DNA from: CAYUAG01 sp046483025
Lineage (GTDB): Bacteria > Zhuqueibacterota > QNDG01 > CAYUAG01
NCBI GenBank assembly: GCA_046483025.1
Contig: JAWODZ010000088.1
Location: 1 to 13,231 of the forward strand
Direction of reading: 5' to 3'
Length of the DNA stretch: 13,231 bases
Part shown: piece after piece, positions 5,381 through 13,070 of the stretch
Layout of the letters: each line of letters starts with the position of its first letter
How positions within the stretch are numbered: the first letter of the stretch is position 1
Notes under the pieces: generated by a model
Told to the model about the DNA's origin: nothing
Databases searched by the model: none
Seen by the model: the letters and a program-made list of their open reading frames with translations, nothing else
Made by a program: the position numbers and the translations under genes

Positions 5381-6688
5381 ATGCAATTTACTTACCTTTC
5401 TGGCATGGAAATCACTACTTACAAGCAGGTTAAGGAGTTCCTGTACACCAGGCGCGCCCGTAAACTTAAATTAGGACTGGAGAACATTCAAAAACTGCTG
5501 GAACTTTTAGATTATCCCCAGAATAATTTTTCATCCATTCAAATCACCGGTACCAATGGAAAGGGTTCAACTGTTGCTATTCTGGAATCGATCTTGAGAG
5601 AGGCAGGATACAGAAGCGGACGGCTTACCTCTCCTCACCTGGTCAATATGATGGAAAGAATACAATTCAAAGGAAATTTCATAACCGAGGAAGAAGTTAT
5701 AGACATTCTTAATCGTATAAAAACGCTTATCTTGGCAACCGGCGCCTCTTTTTTTGAAATCATAACTGCCATGGCCTATATTTTTTTTACTCAAAAGAAA
5801 TGTGACATAGCTGTATTGGAAACAGGACTGGGAGGAAGACTGGATGCTACTTCAACGTCAGATCCCATTCTCACTGTCATAACTGATATCGGATTCGATC
5901 ATACTAAAACCCTGGGAAAAACATTAAAATCCATTGCATATGAAAAAGCTGGTATCTGGAAGTCAGCTGCTCCCTGTGTTTGCGGGGTTAAGAGCAGCAG
6001 GGTGAGAGGATATCTCCGGGAATTCAGCAAAGAGAAGAAAGTACCTATTCAATTTACTGCTGATGCAGTAAAGATGTCAGATGTCTCTGTAACCAGTGAA
6101 GGGACTACTTTTAATGCCCGTACTTTGCAATCCGAATATAATAATCTATATCTGAATCTCCTGGGTGAACATCAGATGCATAATGCGGGTGTCGCTCTTT
6201 TGACTGTGGATGAATTGAGAAAGCAAGGGTGGAACATCAGCAAGGAAGCTGTCCATACCGGTCTGAGTAATATAGACTGGCCCGGCCGTCTCCAGATTGT
6301 AGGCAGAAGTCCCCTGCAGCTGATTGATGCAGCTCATAACCTTATGGGATTCAAAAGCCTGGTTAAAGCACTTGAGCTTTTTGATTATGATAATCTTATT
6401 TTTGTTTTTGGGGTTCTCAGGGATAAAGAGTACAGAGCCATGCTTAATATGGTAGCACCTTTGGCAGAAAAAATAATCCTCACCTATCCGGGGATTGCCA
6501 GAGCAGTGGAACCGGAAACCATTGCTGCCTTTCCTGAAACCAGAGAATGGAATCTGGAAATTGAAAGAAATATCAATAAAGCCTGGATGAGAGCAGTGGA
6601 CTATGCTGACCCCGGGGACTTAGTATGTGCTGCCGGATCCATTTATTTTATCGGTGATATTTTAAAAGAATGGTATAAACATGATTAA
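5381..6688 (+). CDS. folC: Bifunctional folylpolyglutamate synthase / dihydrofolate synthase
   Basis: 435-residue Mur-ligase-family enzyme that adds glutamate to dihydropteroate and/or tetrahydrofolate using ATP, in the cytoplasm. Motifs in order: ENIQKLLELLDYPQ, the P-loop GTNGKGST (residues 57-64), SPHLVNMMERI, ETGLGGRLDATS, TDIGFDHTKTLG and AYEKAGIWK, HQMHNAGVAL, and the C-terminal-domain motif LIDAAHNLMG (family consensus D-G-AHNP-G, here Ala and Leu), then FGVLRDKEYR. Length is normal. The start is ambiguous: neither 5381 nor an in-frame ATG at 5405 (MEITTYKQVKEF, closer to typical N-termini) has a visible ribosome binding site. The 3' end overlaps the next gene by 8 nt, implying co-translation with the lipoprotein. 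Whether it has one or both activities cannot be told from sequence. Confidence 0.92.
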   Translation: MQFTYLSGMEITTYKQVKEFLYTRRARKLKLGLENIQKLLELLDYPQNNFSSIQITGTNGKGSTVAILESILREAGYRSGRLTSPHLVNMMERIQFKGNFITEEEVIDILNRIKTLILATGASFFEIITAMAYIFFTQKKCDIAVLETGLGGRLDATSTSDPILTVITDIGFDHTKTLGKTLKSIAYEKAGIWKSAAPCVCGVKSSRVRGYLREFSKEKKVPIQFTADAVKMSDVSVTSEGTTFNARTLQSEYNNLYLNLLGEHQMHNAGVALLTVDELRKQGWNISKEAVHTGLSNIDWPGRLQIVGRSPLQLIDAAHNLMGFKSLVKALELFDYDNLIFVFGVLRDKEYRAMLNMVAPLAEKIILTYPGIARAVEPETIAAFPETREWNLEIERNINKAWMRAVDYADPGDLVCAAGSIYFIGDILKEWYKHD

Positions 6689-7544
6689 ATTATGCTTGAA
6701 AATTCTGATATGGATGCTTTCGATTTATTTGTTTTTTATTCCTTTCTCCTGTAAAATCGATCATGGATTAGAACCTATAAACAGCAAGATTACCGGAAGC
6801 ATAACCTTTTACGGAGATGTACCGCCTCATACGGATGAGGTACGGGTTGCAGTGGTAAAAAATTTTCCTCCCAAAAATATTAAATCCCTTTTATTCAGTA
6901 ATATGATAAACTTTCGCAATAAAACGGCAGAGTACGAACTCTACCTTCCCCGGGGAACCTATGAAGTGGTTGCAGTACTGTGGAAGGAGCATAATCATTC
7001 CTGGAATATATCCAATGTTATTGGTGTGTACGGTGGGAGTGTAATCGGGGATCTTTTGATTCCAACCTATATTCCCATAACTATTGCAGATAATAATACC
7101 ATAGTAAAAAACATAGATATTGCGGCAACACTGGAAAGAGTGAATCGGGATGCACAAATAAAAGGAACCATCAATTTTAAGGGAGACTGGCCGGATAATA
7201 CCGGAGTAATGGCAGTTGGTGCTTTTACTGAAATTCCTGATCAGGGAAATTACATTGATTATTTTTTTAAAAGTATGTTTATTGATTACAGTATTCCTAT
7301 TTTCGTGTCCAGTACAGATTACACCCTTAGAGTCCAAGGTGGAGAAACAGTAAAATACATTGCAGCACTGTGGATAGATGATTCCTTTAATCTTACCAGC
7401 ATTACTGATGTTGGTTTTTATCCTGATCCTGAGGGCAGTTCCGGAACAGTACCAGGCTCAGTGACAGTACCGTTGAATTCAGTGCGGACAGGAATCAATA
7501 TCATGGTAGATTTTAGTAAAACTGCTTTGGAAGGATCAGAATGA
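6681..7544 (+). CDS. Putative lipoprotein with two tandem beta-type domains
   Basis: 287 residues, family not recognised. A hydrophobic N-terminus (residues 6-22) is followed by PFSCK, a relaxed lipobox with Cys24 as the likely lipidation site. The rest is two related halves. Residues ~37-150 run ITGSITFYGDVP ... YEVVAVLW ... VIGVYGGS ... VKNIDIA. Residues ~160-278 run IKGTINFKGDWP ... VKYIAALW ... TDVGFYPDP ... TGINIMV. Each half looks like an all-beta, carboxypeptidase-regulatory- or Ig-like sandwich. The start overlaps the folC end by 8 nt and the stop overlaps the TonB receptor start by 4 nt (ATGA), so it is almost certainly made together with the receptor. An outer-membrane, surface or periplasmic partner of that receptor is the best guess. 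Confidence 0.72.
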   Translation: MIKLCLKILIWMLSIYLFFIPFSCKIDHGLEPINSKITGSITFYGDVPPHTDEVRVAVVKNFPPKNIKSLLFSNMINFRNKTAEYELYLPRGTYEVVAVLWKEHNHSWNISNVIGVYGGSVIGDLLIPTYIPITIADNNTIVKNIDIAATLERVNRDAQIKGTINFKGDWPDNTGVMAVGAFTEIPDQGNYIDYFFKSMFIDYSIPIFVSSTDYTLRVQGGETVKYIAALWIDDSFNLTSITDVGFYPDPEGSSGTVPGSVTVPLNSVRTGINIMVDFSKTALEGSE

Positions 7545-9715
7545 CAAAAAAAATCAGTTCATTATTCTGTATTTTATTTTTATTCCAATTATTTTTTTGT
7601 TTGACTCTTTTTTCTCAGAACTATGGTACAATAAGGGGGAGAGTGGTTGATAGTAAAGAAAATAAACCAATTTTCGGGGTTAATATTTTAATACAAGGAA
7701 CTGTAATAGGAACCACCACAGATGACAGAGGTACATTTGAAATAGAGAATGTACCTCCTGGTGTTTACACAATGCTGGTATCTCATATCGGGTATGAGAA
7801 TAAAACATTTCAGTCTATAATGATTACTCCCGGAACTGTTGTGGGTCTGGATATCGAACTGAAAGAATCAGTGGTGGAGATGGATCCGGTGATAGTCTCT
7901 GCAACAAAGCATCCCCAGTCCTTGAGCTCATCTCACCAGGCAGTGGAAGTAATTCCTCATACTCGTATCCAAGAGATGCAGTACACTGAGGCTTACAAAT
8001 CATTGAGCAATGTTCCCGGAATCCATTTTAATGAACAGAATATCAGTATCAGGGGTTCATCTGGCTACAGTGTATTTAACGTTGGCAGCCGAATACTGGT
8101 TATGATAGACGGCATTCCAGTAAACTCTTCGGATCTGGGAGCAATAAACTGGGATATTCTCCCTCTATTGGATATAAAACGCATAGAGGTGGTTAAAGGG
8201 GCCGGCTCTGCTCTCTATGGTTCTTCTGCTATGGGGGGTGTGGTGAATATCATTACCAAAGAGCCGTCCGGTAATAATCAACTTTTATTAAGAACCAGAG
8301 CAGGGATTTATGATAAACCAGCCTATAAAGAATGGCACTGGACTGATGATATACTTCATTTTGAAGATATCAATGCCTCTTTCAGCGGTGGCTTTGGTCC
8401 TGTGGATGTACGGCTCAGCTTTGCTCGCTATCTATCCACAGGGTATATGGAAAATAATCATATGGACCGCTGGAACGGATCCTTACGGCTGAAAACAGAG
8501 TTTTCCAATAAATCCCATCTAAATGTGTATGCCTCCTGGATGAAAAGCCGGGAAGGTGGTCTTATTCAATGGCTCAATCAGAACAGTCCTTTTGAAGTTC
8601 CTCCTTTTAATAAAGAGGATGAAATTAAATTTTCCACCGTAAATATTGCTTTGTTGTATTCCTGGCCAATCAGCTCAAAATTAGGCATGAAATTCAGAAC
8701 CTCTTTTCTCAGCTCTTATATGAGCAATCAGTTAACTGCCTATAATCCCGGAGCCTTTCAGCCTGCTTATGGCCCCGGGGGAGAAATTCAATGTATCTGG
8801 TTGCCTGACAGCAGAAACCAAATAACCTTTGGAACAGAATTCAGAGCTGACATCTCATCCACTGAATACTTTGGTGAGCATAAAGGACACAGCGCTTCCT
8901 TATACTGTCAAGATGAAATTGTTGTTTCTCCTTTTTTAAAGACTACTCTGGGATTTCGAATTGACAAACATGTGTTAGACAGTAAAAGTCTGGATATACA
9001 ATTCAGTCCCAAGGCAGGAGTAAATGTACAATTGTTTCCGGGTACAAATCTGCGTTCAACGGCTGGTAAGGGATTCAGAGCCGCCACAGTTTTTGAGAGA
9101 TTCGTAAAAGCCGACTATGCCGGATTCAATATAATTCCAAACCCGGATCTCAACCCGGAACGATCCTGGTTTTGGGATGTAGGAATTATTCAGGATTTTT
9201 CCTCTACCAGTAATTTTCAATTATCCTATTTTTACAGTGAATATAAGAATATGATAGAACCGGTCATTGATTTTTTAGGTACTATTCAGTTCCAGAATTA
9301 TTTACAGGCCAGGATACAGGGTATTGAAATTTCTGAAAAATTATTTCTTTTTTCTGAACTGGTGGGACTGACCTCGACTTTTACAATTTTAGATCCGGTT
9401 AATGTCATTACCGCAAAAACATTACCCTACAGACCTCGTTTTACTGCTAATTGTACTGCTACCATACGGTTTAAAAAATTTTTTTTACAGACAGAATATA
9501 AATATTTCAGCAGGATTGAAGAGGTGGAGATTAATCCTCTCGATCCCCGGGTGCCGGTTAAGCTGCTAAATGTCAGAGCCCATTATACTTTAGGTAAATT
9601 TACTATTCAGGCTGCAGTCATGAACTGTTTGAATTATCATTTTACCTATGTGGAAAGAAGAATGGGAGAGGTAAGAAAATTGTCACTGGGGTTAATATAT
9701 AACTCAAGCAGATAA
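7541..9715 (+). CDS. TonB-dependent outer-membrane receptor with carboxypeptidase-regulatory-like domain
   Basis: 724-residue outer-membrane transporter. A hydrophobic signal peptide covers residues ~1-26. A CarboxypepD_reg-like domain follows (~28-108: GTIRGRVVDSKENKPIFGVN, TTTDDRGTFEIENVPPG, HIGYENKTF), then a probable TonB-box region (EMDPVIVSATK, 113-123), the plug (~130-240: LSNVPGIHFNEQNISIRGSS, VMIDGIPV, RIEVVKGAGSALYGSSAMGG, VVNIITK) and a beta-barrel to the end with the usual GKGFRAATVFERF and NPDLNPERSWFWD motifs. It lacks the SusC signature and is short, so a siderophore-, cobalamin- or metal-type substrate is likelier than polysaccharide. GGAAGGA (7529-7535) and an ATGA overlap support the start. 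The domain order is typical of the FCB group. Substrate unknown. Confidence 0.92.
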   Translation: MTKKISSLFCILFLFQLFFCLTLFSQNYGTIRGRVVDSKENKPIFGVNILIQGTVIGTTTDDRGTFEIENVPPGVYTMLVSHIGYENKTFQSIMITPGTVVGLDIELKESVVEMDPVIVSATKHPQSLSSSHQAVEVIPHTRIQEMQYTEAYKSLSNVPGIHFNEQNISIRGSSGYSVFNVGSRILVMIDGIPVNSSDLGAINWDILPLLDIKRIEVVKGAGSALYGSSAMGGVVNIITKEPSGNNQLLLRTRAGIYDKPAYKEWHWTDDILHFEDINASFSGGFGPVDVRLSFARYLSTGYMENNHMDRWNGSLRLKTEFSNKSHLNVYASWMKSREGGLIQWLNQNSPFEVPPFNKEDEIKFSTVNIALLYSWPISSKLGMKFRTSFLSSYMSNQLTAYNPGAFQPAYGPGGEIQCIWLPDSRNQITFGTEFRADISSTEYFGEHKGHSASLYCQDEIVVSPFLKTTLGFRIDKHVLDSKSLDIQFSPKAGVNVQLFPGTNLRSTAGKGFRAATVFERFVKADYAGFNIIPNPDLNPERSWFWDVGIIQDFSSTSNFQLSYFYSEYKNMIEPVIDFLGTIQFQNYLQARIQGIEISEKLFLFSELVGLTSTFTILDPVNVITAKTLPYRPRFTANCTATIRFKKFFLQTEYKYFSRIEEVEINPLDPRVPVKLLNVRAHYTLGKFTIQAAVMNCLNYHFTYVERRMGEVRKLSLGLIYNSSR

Positions 9716-9828
9716 ATATATAATTTATTTATTATATATAATTTTTAAAATATCATTCTGTGTTTTTTTTCTTGATTCTGTAATTTTTTTTTGTTATATA
9801 ATAGTACTATATTTGCAGGAGATGCTTC
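9716..9828 (+). promoter_or_regulatory. Intergenic region with likely promoter of the sigma-54 regulator
   Basis: Very AT-rich. ATATATAA (9716-9723) and TTATATAT (9732-9739) form a weak AU-only hairpin after the TonB receptor, followed by ATTTTT; this may be a poor terminator. A consensus -10 TATAAT (9797-9802) lies 27 bp before the next start, with TTGATT (9772-9777) as a possible -35 at a long spacing of 19 bp. The ribosome binding site GGAG is at 9818-9821. Confidence 0.4.
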
Positions 9829-11220
9829 ATGAACAATGTCCTTCTTATAGATGATTCCAAGTTATTATTTCAGGATGAATATACAGAGATAAATAATGAA
9901 TTGAATATGCAGTATATTGTAGCAAACAATGGTAAAGATGCAGCGGATATAATCAAGTTTTCACCTCCTGATATTATATTGATTGAAGGTATTGACACAG
10001 TTATCGATGATTATGATATTCTTAAAATATCCAAAGAATCAGCTTCATACATTCCCATTATTTTATTTACTGAAAAAGCAAGTGTGGAAAATGCTGTCAA
10101 GGCAATAAAAGATGGTGTTTTTGATTATATTCAGCAGCCCTTTAATCCTGAAAAGTTAAAAGATATTTTAAAAAAAGCAATTTCATATAAAAAGGAAAAG
10201 GAAGCCGAAACCAAGCAGGTGATTACTAGGGAAATTGAGGATGAGCTCAAGATCAGGGGCATAGTGTATGAAAGCAGCATTATGCGCCAGTTAGCCAAGA
10301 ATATTGTAAAATTAGCTAAATCCAATGCAAATGTTTTTATATTCGGAGAAAGCGGTACCGGTAAAGAGCTGGTGGCCCGAAATATCCACAATCTTAGTTC
10401 CAGGAATAAATATCCGTTTATTCCAGTTGATTGTGTTTCTTTTCCTGCCACCTTACTGGAGGGAGAACTCTTTGGTTTTGAGAAAGGAGCCTTTACCGGC
10501 GCAGTAAAGTCCAAACCAGGTGTGTTTGAGCTTGCAGAAAATGGCAGTCTTTTTCTGGATGAAATAACAGAGATGGATTATCATATGCAGGCTAAGCTGC
10601 TGCGGGTATTACAGGAGAGAAAGGTTCGCAGATTAGGGGGGAAGGAATTTATAGAAGTTAATGTACGGATCATTTCTGCCACCAACCGGGATCCGGAACA
10701 GGCTGTAAAAGCAGAAAAATTAAGAGAAGATTTATATTATCGTTTAAATGTTGTACCTGTTTATCTGCCCCCCTTAAAAGAACGAAAAGAGGATATTCCC
10801 CTGCTTGTGCATCACTTTATATCAAAATATAATCCTACTACACATATTCAGATTAAGGGAATTTCCAATGAAGCCCTTAAATGTTTGATAGACTATAATT
10901 GGCCGGGTAATATCAGAGAGTTAGAGAATCTGATTCATAGAATTATGTCTTTATCGGATCATGATACCATTGAACTTGATGTTTTACCAGAGCATTTAAA
11001 AGAATATCAGTATGAACCCGGACAGGACAGCTTTGATGAATCATTATTGAGTTTTTCCTATCATGAAGCCAAGAAGAAGTGGCTGGAACGATTTAATACC
11101 GAGTATTTTACTAAATTGTTAGAAAAGAATGACGGAAATATTTCCAAGGCTGCAAAAAAATCCGGAGTGAGCAGAAAAACTTTTTACAGAATGCTTAAAG
11201 AGTATAATATTAACAGATAA
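9829..11220 (+). CDS. Sigma-54-dependent NtrC-family regulator with degenerate receiver domain
   Basis: 463 residues in three domains. The receiver (~1-120) keeps the acidic pair Asp8-Asp9 and Thr81, but the phosphoacceptor position is Glu53 (IILIEG, where LLD is usual) and the conserved Lys before PF is Gln103 (DYIQQPF). The AAA+ domain (~145-380) is intact: Walker A GESGTGKE (173-180), the sigma-54 contact loop GAFTGA (220-225), Walker B SLFLDE (240-245), SATNRD, and NWPGNIRELENLI. A Fis-type helix-turn-helix ends the protein (NISKAAKKSGVSRKTFYRML). It should therefore activate sigma-54 promoters, but without ordinary Asp phosphorylation. No histidine kinase lies beside it. The ribosome binding site GGAG is 7 bases before the ATG. 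Target genes are not identified. Confidence 0.93.
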   Translation: MNNVLLIDDSKLLFQDEYTEINNELNMQYIVANNGKDAADIIKFSPPDIILIEGIDTVIDDYDILKISKESASYIPIILFTEKASVENAVKAIKDGVFDYIQQPFNPEKLKDILKKAISYKKEKEAETKQVITREIEDELKIRGIVYESSIMRQLAKNIVKLAKSNANVFIFGESGTGKELVARNIHNLSSRNKYPFIPVDCVSFPATLLEGELFGFEKGAFTGAVKSKPGVFELAENGSLFLDEITEMDYHMQAKLLRVLQERKVRRLGGKEFIEVNVRIISATNRDPEQAVKAEKLREDLYYRLNVVPVYLPPLKERKEDIPLLVHHFISKYNPTTHIQIKGISNEALKCLIDYNWPGNIRELENLIHRIMSLSDHDTIELDVLPEHLKEYQYEPGQDSFDESLLSFSYHEAKKKWLERFNTEYFTKLLEKNDGNISKAAKKSGVSRKTFYRMLKEYNINR

Positions 11221-11309
11221 AATAATATTTTCTTTATTTTTATATGTAAATTTCAGGAAGAATTCTCATCGCAGAAAATTAATTACCTGTTACAAAAAAA
11301 GAGGTTTGC

Positions 11310-12212
11310 ATGAAAGTACTTGAAGTAAAAAATATCAGTAAACGTTTTGGAGATTCAAAGGCTGTGGACAATATTTCCTTTTCCATAGAACAGGGGGTTA
11401 TATTCGGTCTGATCGGCCCTAATGGTGCAGGCAAGACTACCACTCTCCGGATGATCATGAATATCATTATTCCGGATACGGGAAGTGTTACAGTTCTGGG
11501 TAACAGTAACAGCAGGACCGCTACGGATGTAATCGGTTACTTACCGGAAGAGAGGGGAATGTACCGTAAAATGAAGGTTAAGAATTTGTTAAAATTTTTA
11601 ACTGAACTTAAAAAAGTTTCCAAAAAGGAAGCTTTAAAATCCATTGATTTCTGGCTGGAACGGGTAGACCTGTCCGCATGGAAGGATAAGAAGATTGAGG
11701 AACTCTCCAAAGGTATGCAGCAGAAAATACAGTTTATCGGTACTCTGCTGCATAATCCTGTAATGTTAATCTTAGACGAACCCTTCGGAGGCCTTGATCC
11801 CATAAATCAGAATCTGATCAAAGATATTTTGCTTGAGTTGAAAAAGAAAGGTACTACTATAATTTTTTCAACCCATGTTATGGAAAGCGCAGAAAAGCTC
11901 TGTGAAGAAATTTTCATGATAAATAAAAGCCGGAAAGTATTTGACGGAAAACTTACAGAGATCAAGCAAAAATTGGGTAAAAAAAATCTGGTGGTAGAAT
12001 ATGAGGGAAGCAATGATTTTCTGAAATCTGCAGAAATAGTAACATATGATGATTACGGCAACAGTGTGGAGATCCAGTTAAAAAAGAATGCTGATTCTCA
12101 GAAAATTCTGAAGAAAGCAGTATCATCCGGCACCACTGTGAGGAAATTTGAGATAAAAGAACCTTCCCTGCACGATATTTTTATCGATACCGTGGGGAAG
12201 GATAATGACTAG
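11310..12212 (+). CDS. ABC-2 type exporter ATPase, NatA-like
   Basis: 300-residue ATPase subunit of a two-component exporter of the NatAB type. Motifs: Walker A GPNGAGKT (residues 36-43), the Q-loop region GYLPEERGMY (76-85, with Glu in place of Gln, frequent in this branch), signature LSKGMQQK (132-139), Walker B LILDEP (153-158) and H-loop His189 in FSTHV. The ~75 C-terminal residues form the extra domain usual in this family and end in SLHDIFIDTVG, a typical NatA ending. GAGG at 11301-11304 precedes the start. Its permease partner begins at 13113 but is separated by a 900-bp repeat-rich insert. Sodium, antibiotic or peptide export are all possible; the gene symbol is left blank because the substrate is not evident. 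Confidence 0.9.
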   Translation: MKVLEVKNISKRFGDSKAVDNISFSIEQGVIFGLIGPNGAGKTTTLRMIMNIIIPDTGSVTVLGNSNSRTATDVIGYLPEERGMYRKMKVKNLLKFLTELKKVSKKEALKSIDFWLERVDLSAWKDKKIEELSKGMQQKIQFIGTLLHNPVMLILDEPFGGLDPINQNLIKDILLELKKKGTTIIFSTHVMESAEKLCEEIFMINKSRKVFDGKLTEIKQKLGKKNLVVEYEGSNDFLKSAEIVTYDDYGNSVEIQLKKNADSQKILKKAVSSGTTVRKFEIKEPSLHDIFIDTVGKDND

Positions 12213-12287
12213 TACTGTCAGGTATATAAAATTTAATCGGAATTCGGTATCGGTATCGTAATCGAAGTCGTAATCGGAGGGTAAAAG

Positions 12288-12354
12288 ATGACTTTCGGAC
12301 ACGAAAAACTTGATCAACATTGGACATATTTTAATTAGTTCAATTTGTTTGGAA
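12288..12354 (+). pseudogene. Truncated, frameshifted copy of the four-helix-bundle gene start
   Basis: ATGACTTTCGGACACGAAAA matches the intact gene start at 12507 with only two changes, encoding the same MTFGHEKLD. After that the copy diverges, is one base shorter, and stops at 12336-12338. Similarity returns at GTTCAATTTGTTTGGA (12339-12354) against GTCCAATTTGCCTGGA in the intact gene. It then breaks off into the second repeat unit. About 67 bp of an original ~400 remain. Confidence 0.75.
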
Positions 12355-12407
12355 ATAATCGGAACTCGGGATCGCAATCGCAGTCGCAATCGAAGGGGAA
12401 AAAACAT

Positions 12408-12449
12408 AACCACGGAGAATACACAGAGCAAGAAATGAGGACTCAGAGG
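12408..12449 (+). repeat. Dispersed CCACGGAG-type repeat, copy 2
   Basis: AACCACGGAGAATACACAGAG followed by AAGAAATGAGGACTCAGAG, the counterpart of 5227-5266. It is embedded between hexamer units 2 and 3 upstream of the four-helix gene, so two dispersed repeat types meet here. Confidence 0.6.
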
Positions 12450-12506
12450 ATAAAAACTAATCGGAACTCGGTATCGCAATCGCAATCGCAGTCGAAGGGG
12501 TAAAGA

Positions 12507-12974
12507 ATGACTTTTGGACATGAAAAACTGGATGTATATCAAATTGCACTTAAGCATGTCCAATTTGCCTGGACGCTCTGTGAGAATCTAACTGGACATT
12601 ACAGACATGCGAGAGATCAATTACTAAAAGCATCGCAGTCAATACCATTAAACATTGCAGAGGGAAATGGGAAAGCTACAGAAGGTGAAAGGCGTCGATA
12701 TTTTGAAATAGCCCGGGGTTCTGCACTTGAGTGTGCTGCTGTACAGGATGTACTTAATGTGAACGAGATAATAAGTAATGATCAAAATAATCAAGGGAAG
12801 GTTTTATTGGACAGGATAGTGGCAATGCTTACTAAAATGGGAGGAAGAGGGTATTCAGTGAAAGAACCGGAAGCGGATTATTTTTTTGTTGATGATGGTG
12901 GTGTCGATTGCGATACCGATAGCGATAACGATTCCGATTCCGAAAGCGATGGGAATAGCGATGGTGATAGATAG
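12507..12974 (+). CDS. Four-helix-bundle protein (S23 / 23S rRNA intervening-sequence type) with Asp-rich tail
   Basis: 155 residues. Residues 1-120 are a clear member of the four-helix-bundle family first known from proteins encoded in 23S rRNA intervening sequences: MTFGHEKLDVYQIALKHV, ASQSIPLNIAEGNGK (residues 42-56), RRYFEIARGSALECAAVQD (63-81), and a final helix IVAMLTKMGG (104-113). Family members form pentamers; nucleic-acid binding has been proposed but the function is not settled. Residues ~129-155 are an Asp/Ser tail (DCDTDSDNDSDSES...) encoded by the CGATNN hexamer repeat, so the gene has run into the flanking repeat instead of stopping near residue 125. GAAGGGG (12494-12500) is the ribosome binding site. 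It lies between the two genes of a NatAB-type exporter, a position with no evident functional link, which suggests insertion. Confidence 0.85.
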   Translation: MTFGHEKLDVYQIALKHVQFAWTLCENLTGHYRHARDQLLKASQSIPLNIAEGNGKATEGERRRYFEIARGSALECAAVQDVLNVNEIISNDQNNQGKVLLDRIVAMLTKMGGRGYSVKEPEADYFFVDDGGVDCDTDSDNDSDSESDGNSDGDR

Positions 12975-13070
12975 CAAGAAAGATTACGATGGCGATATCG
13001 ATTACGATTGCGATAGCGATAACGATTCCGATTGTGATGTCGACTGCGATGCCGATACCGATTCCGATTC
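12904..13070 (+). repeat. Degenerate CGAT hexamer repeats downstream of the four-helix gene, inverted relative to the upstream block
   Basis: About 28 imperfect hexamers of the form CGATNN (CGATTG, CGATAC, CGATAG, CGATAA, CGATTC). The reverse complement has the form NNATCG, the same pattern as the upstream block, so the gene is flanked by inverted repeats. A short interruption (AGCAAGAAAG, 12973-12982) divides the block in two. The first half encodes the Asp-rich tail; the second half is non-coding up to the permease. Confidence 0.8.

Larger units (their letters stand above)
12234..12500 (+). repeat. Degenerate ATCG hexamer repeats, three direct leader copies upstream of the four-helix gene
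   Basis: Three similar ~45-55 bp units, each starting TAATCGGAA and ending near TCGAAGGGG or TCGGAGGG: 12234-12281, 12356-12398 and 12458-12500. Inside each, a 6-bp period is visible (ATCG plus two variable bases, e.g. GGTATCGGTATCG). Units 1 and 3 run straight into a four-helix gene start (one broken, one intact); unit 2 runs into the CCACGGAG repeat. GAAGGGG at the end of unit 3 serves as the ribosome binding site of the intact gene. Confidence 0.8.

Noticed and set aside
8333..8350. Sigma-54 promoter (TGGCAC at 8334)
   Set aside because: No GC element follows at the required spacing and it lies inside the TonB receptor gene; I found no convincing -24/-12 site in any intergenic region.
12205..12258. 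Possible original natB start overlapping the natA end (ATGACTAGTACTG)
   Set aside because: The frame has no similarity to the NatB N-terminus and stops in the repeat; the intact NatB-like start is at 13113.
12123..12563. Minus-strand open frame rich in LRLRLR
   Set aside because: It is antisense to the natA end and the hexamer repeats; a 6-bp period leaves most frames open, so length is no evidence of coding.
12904..13070. CRISPR array
   Set aside because: The repeats are contiguous degenerate 6-mers with no spacers of uniform length and no cas genes in the window.
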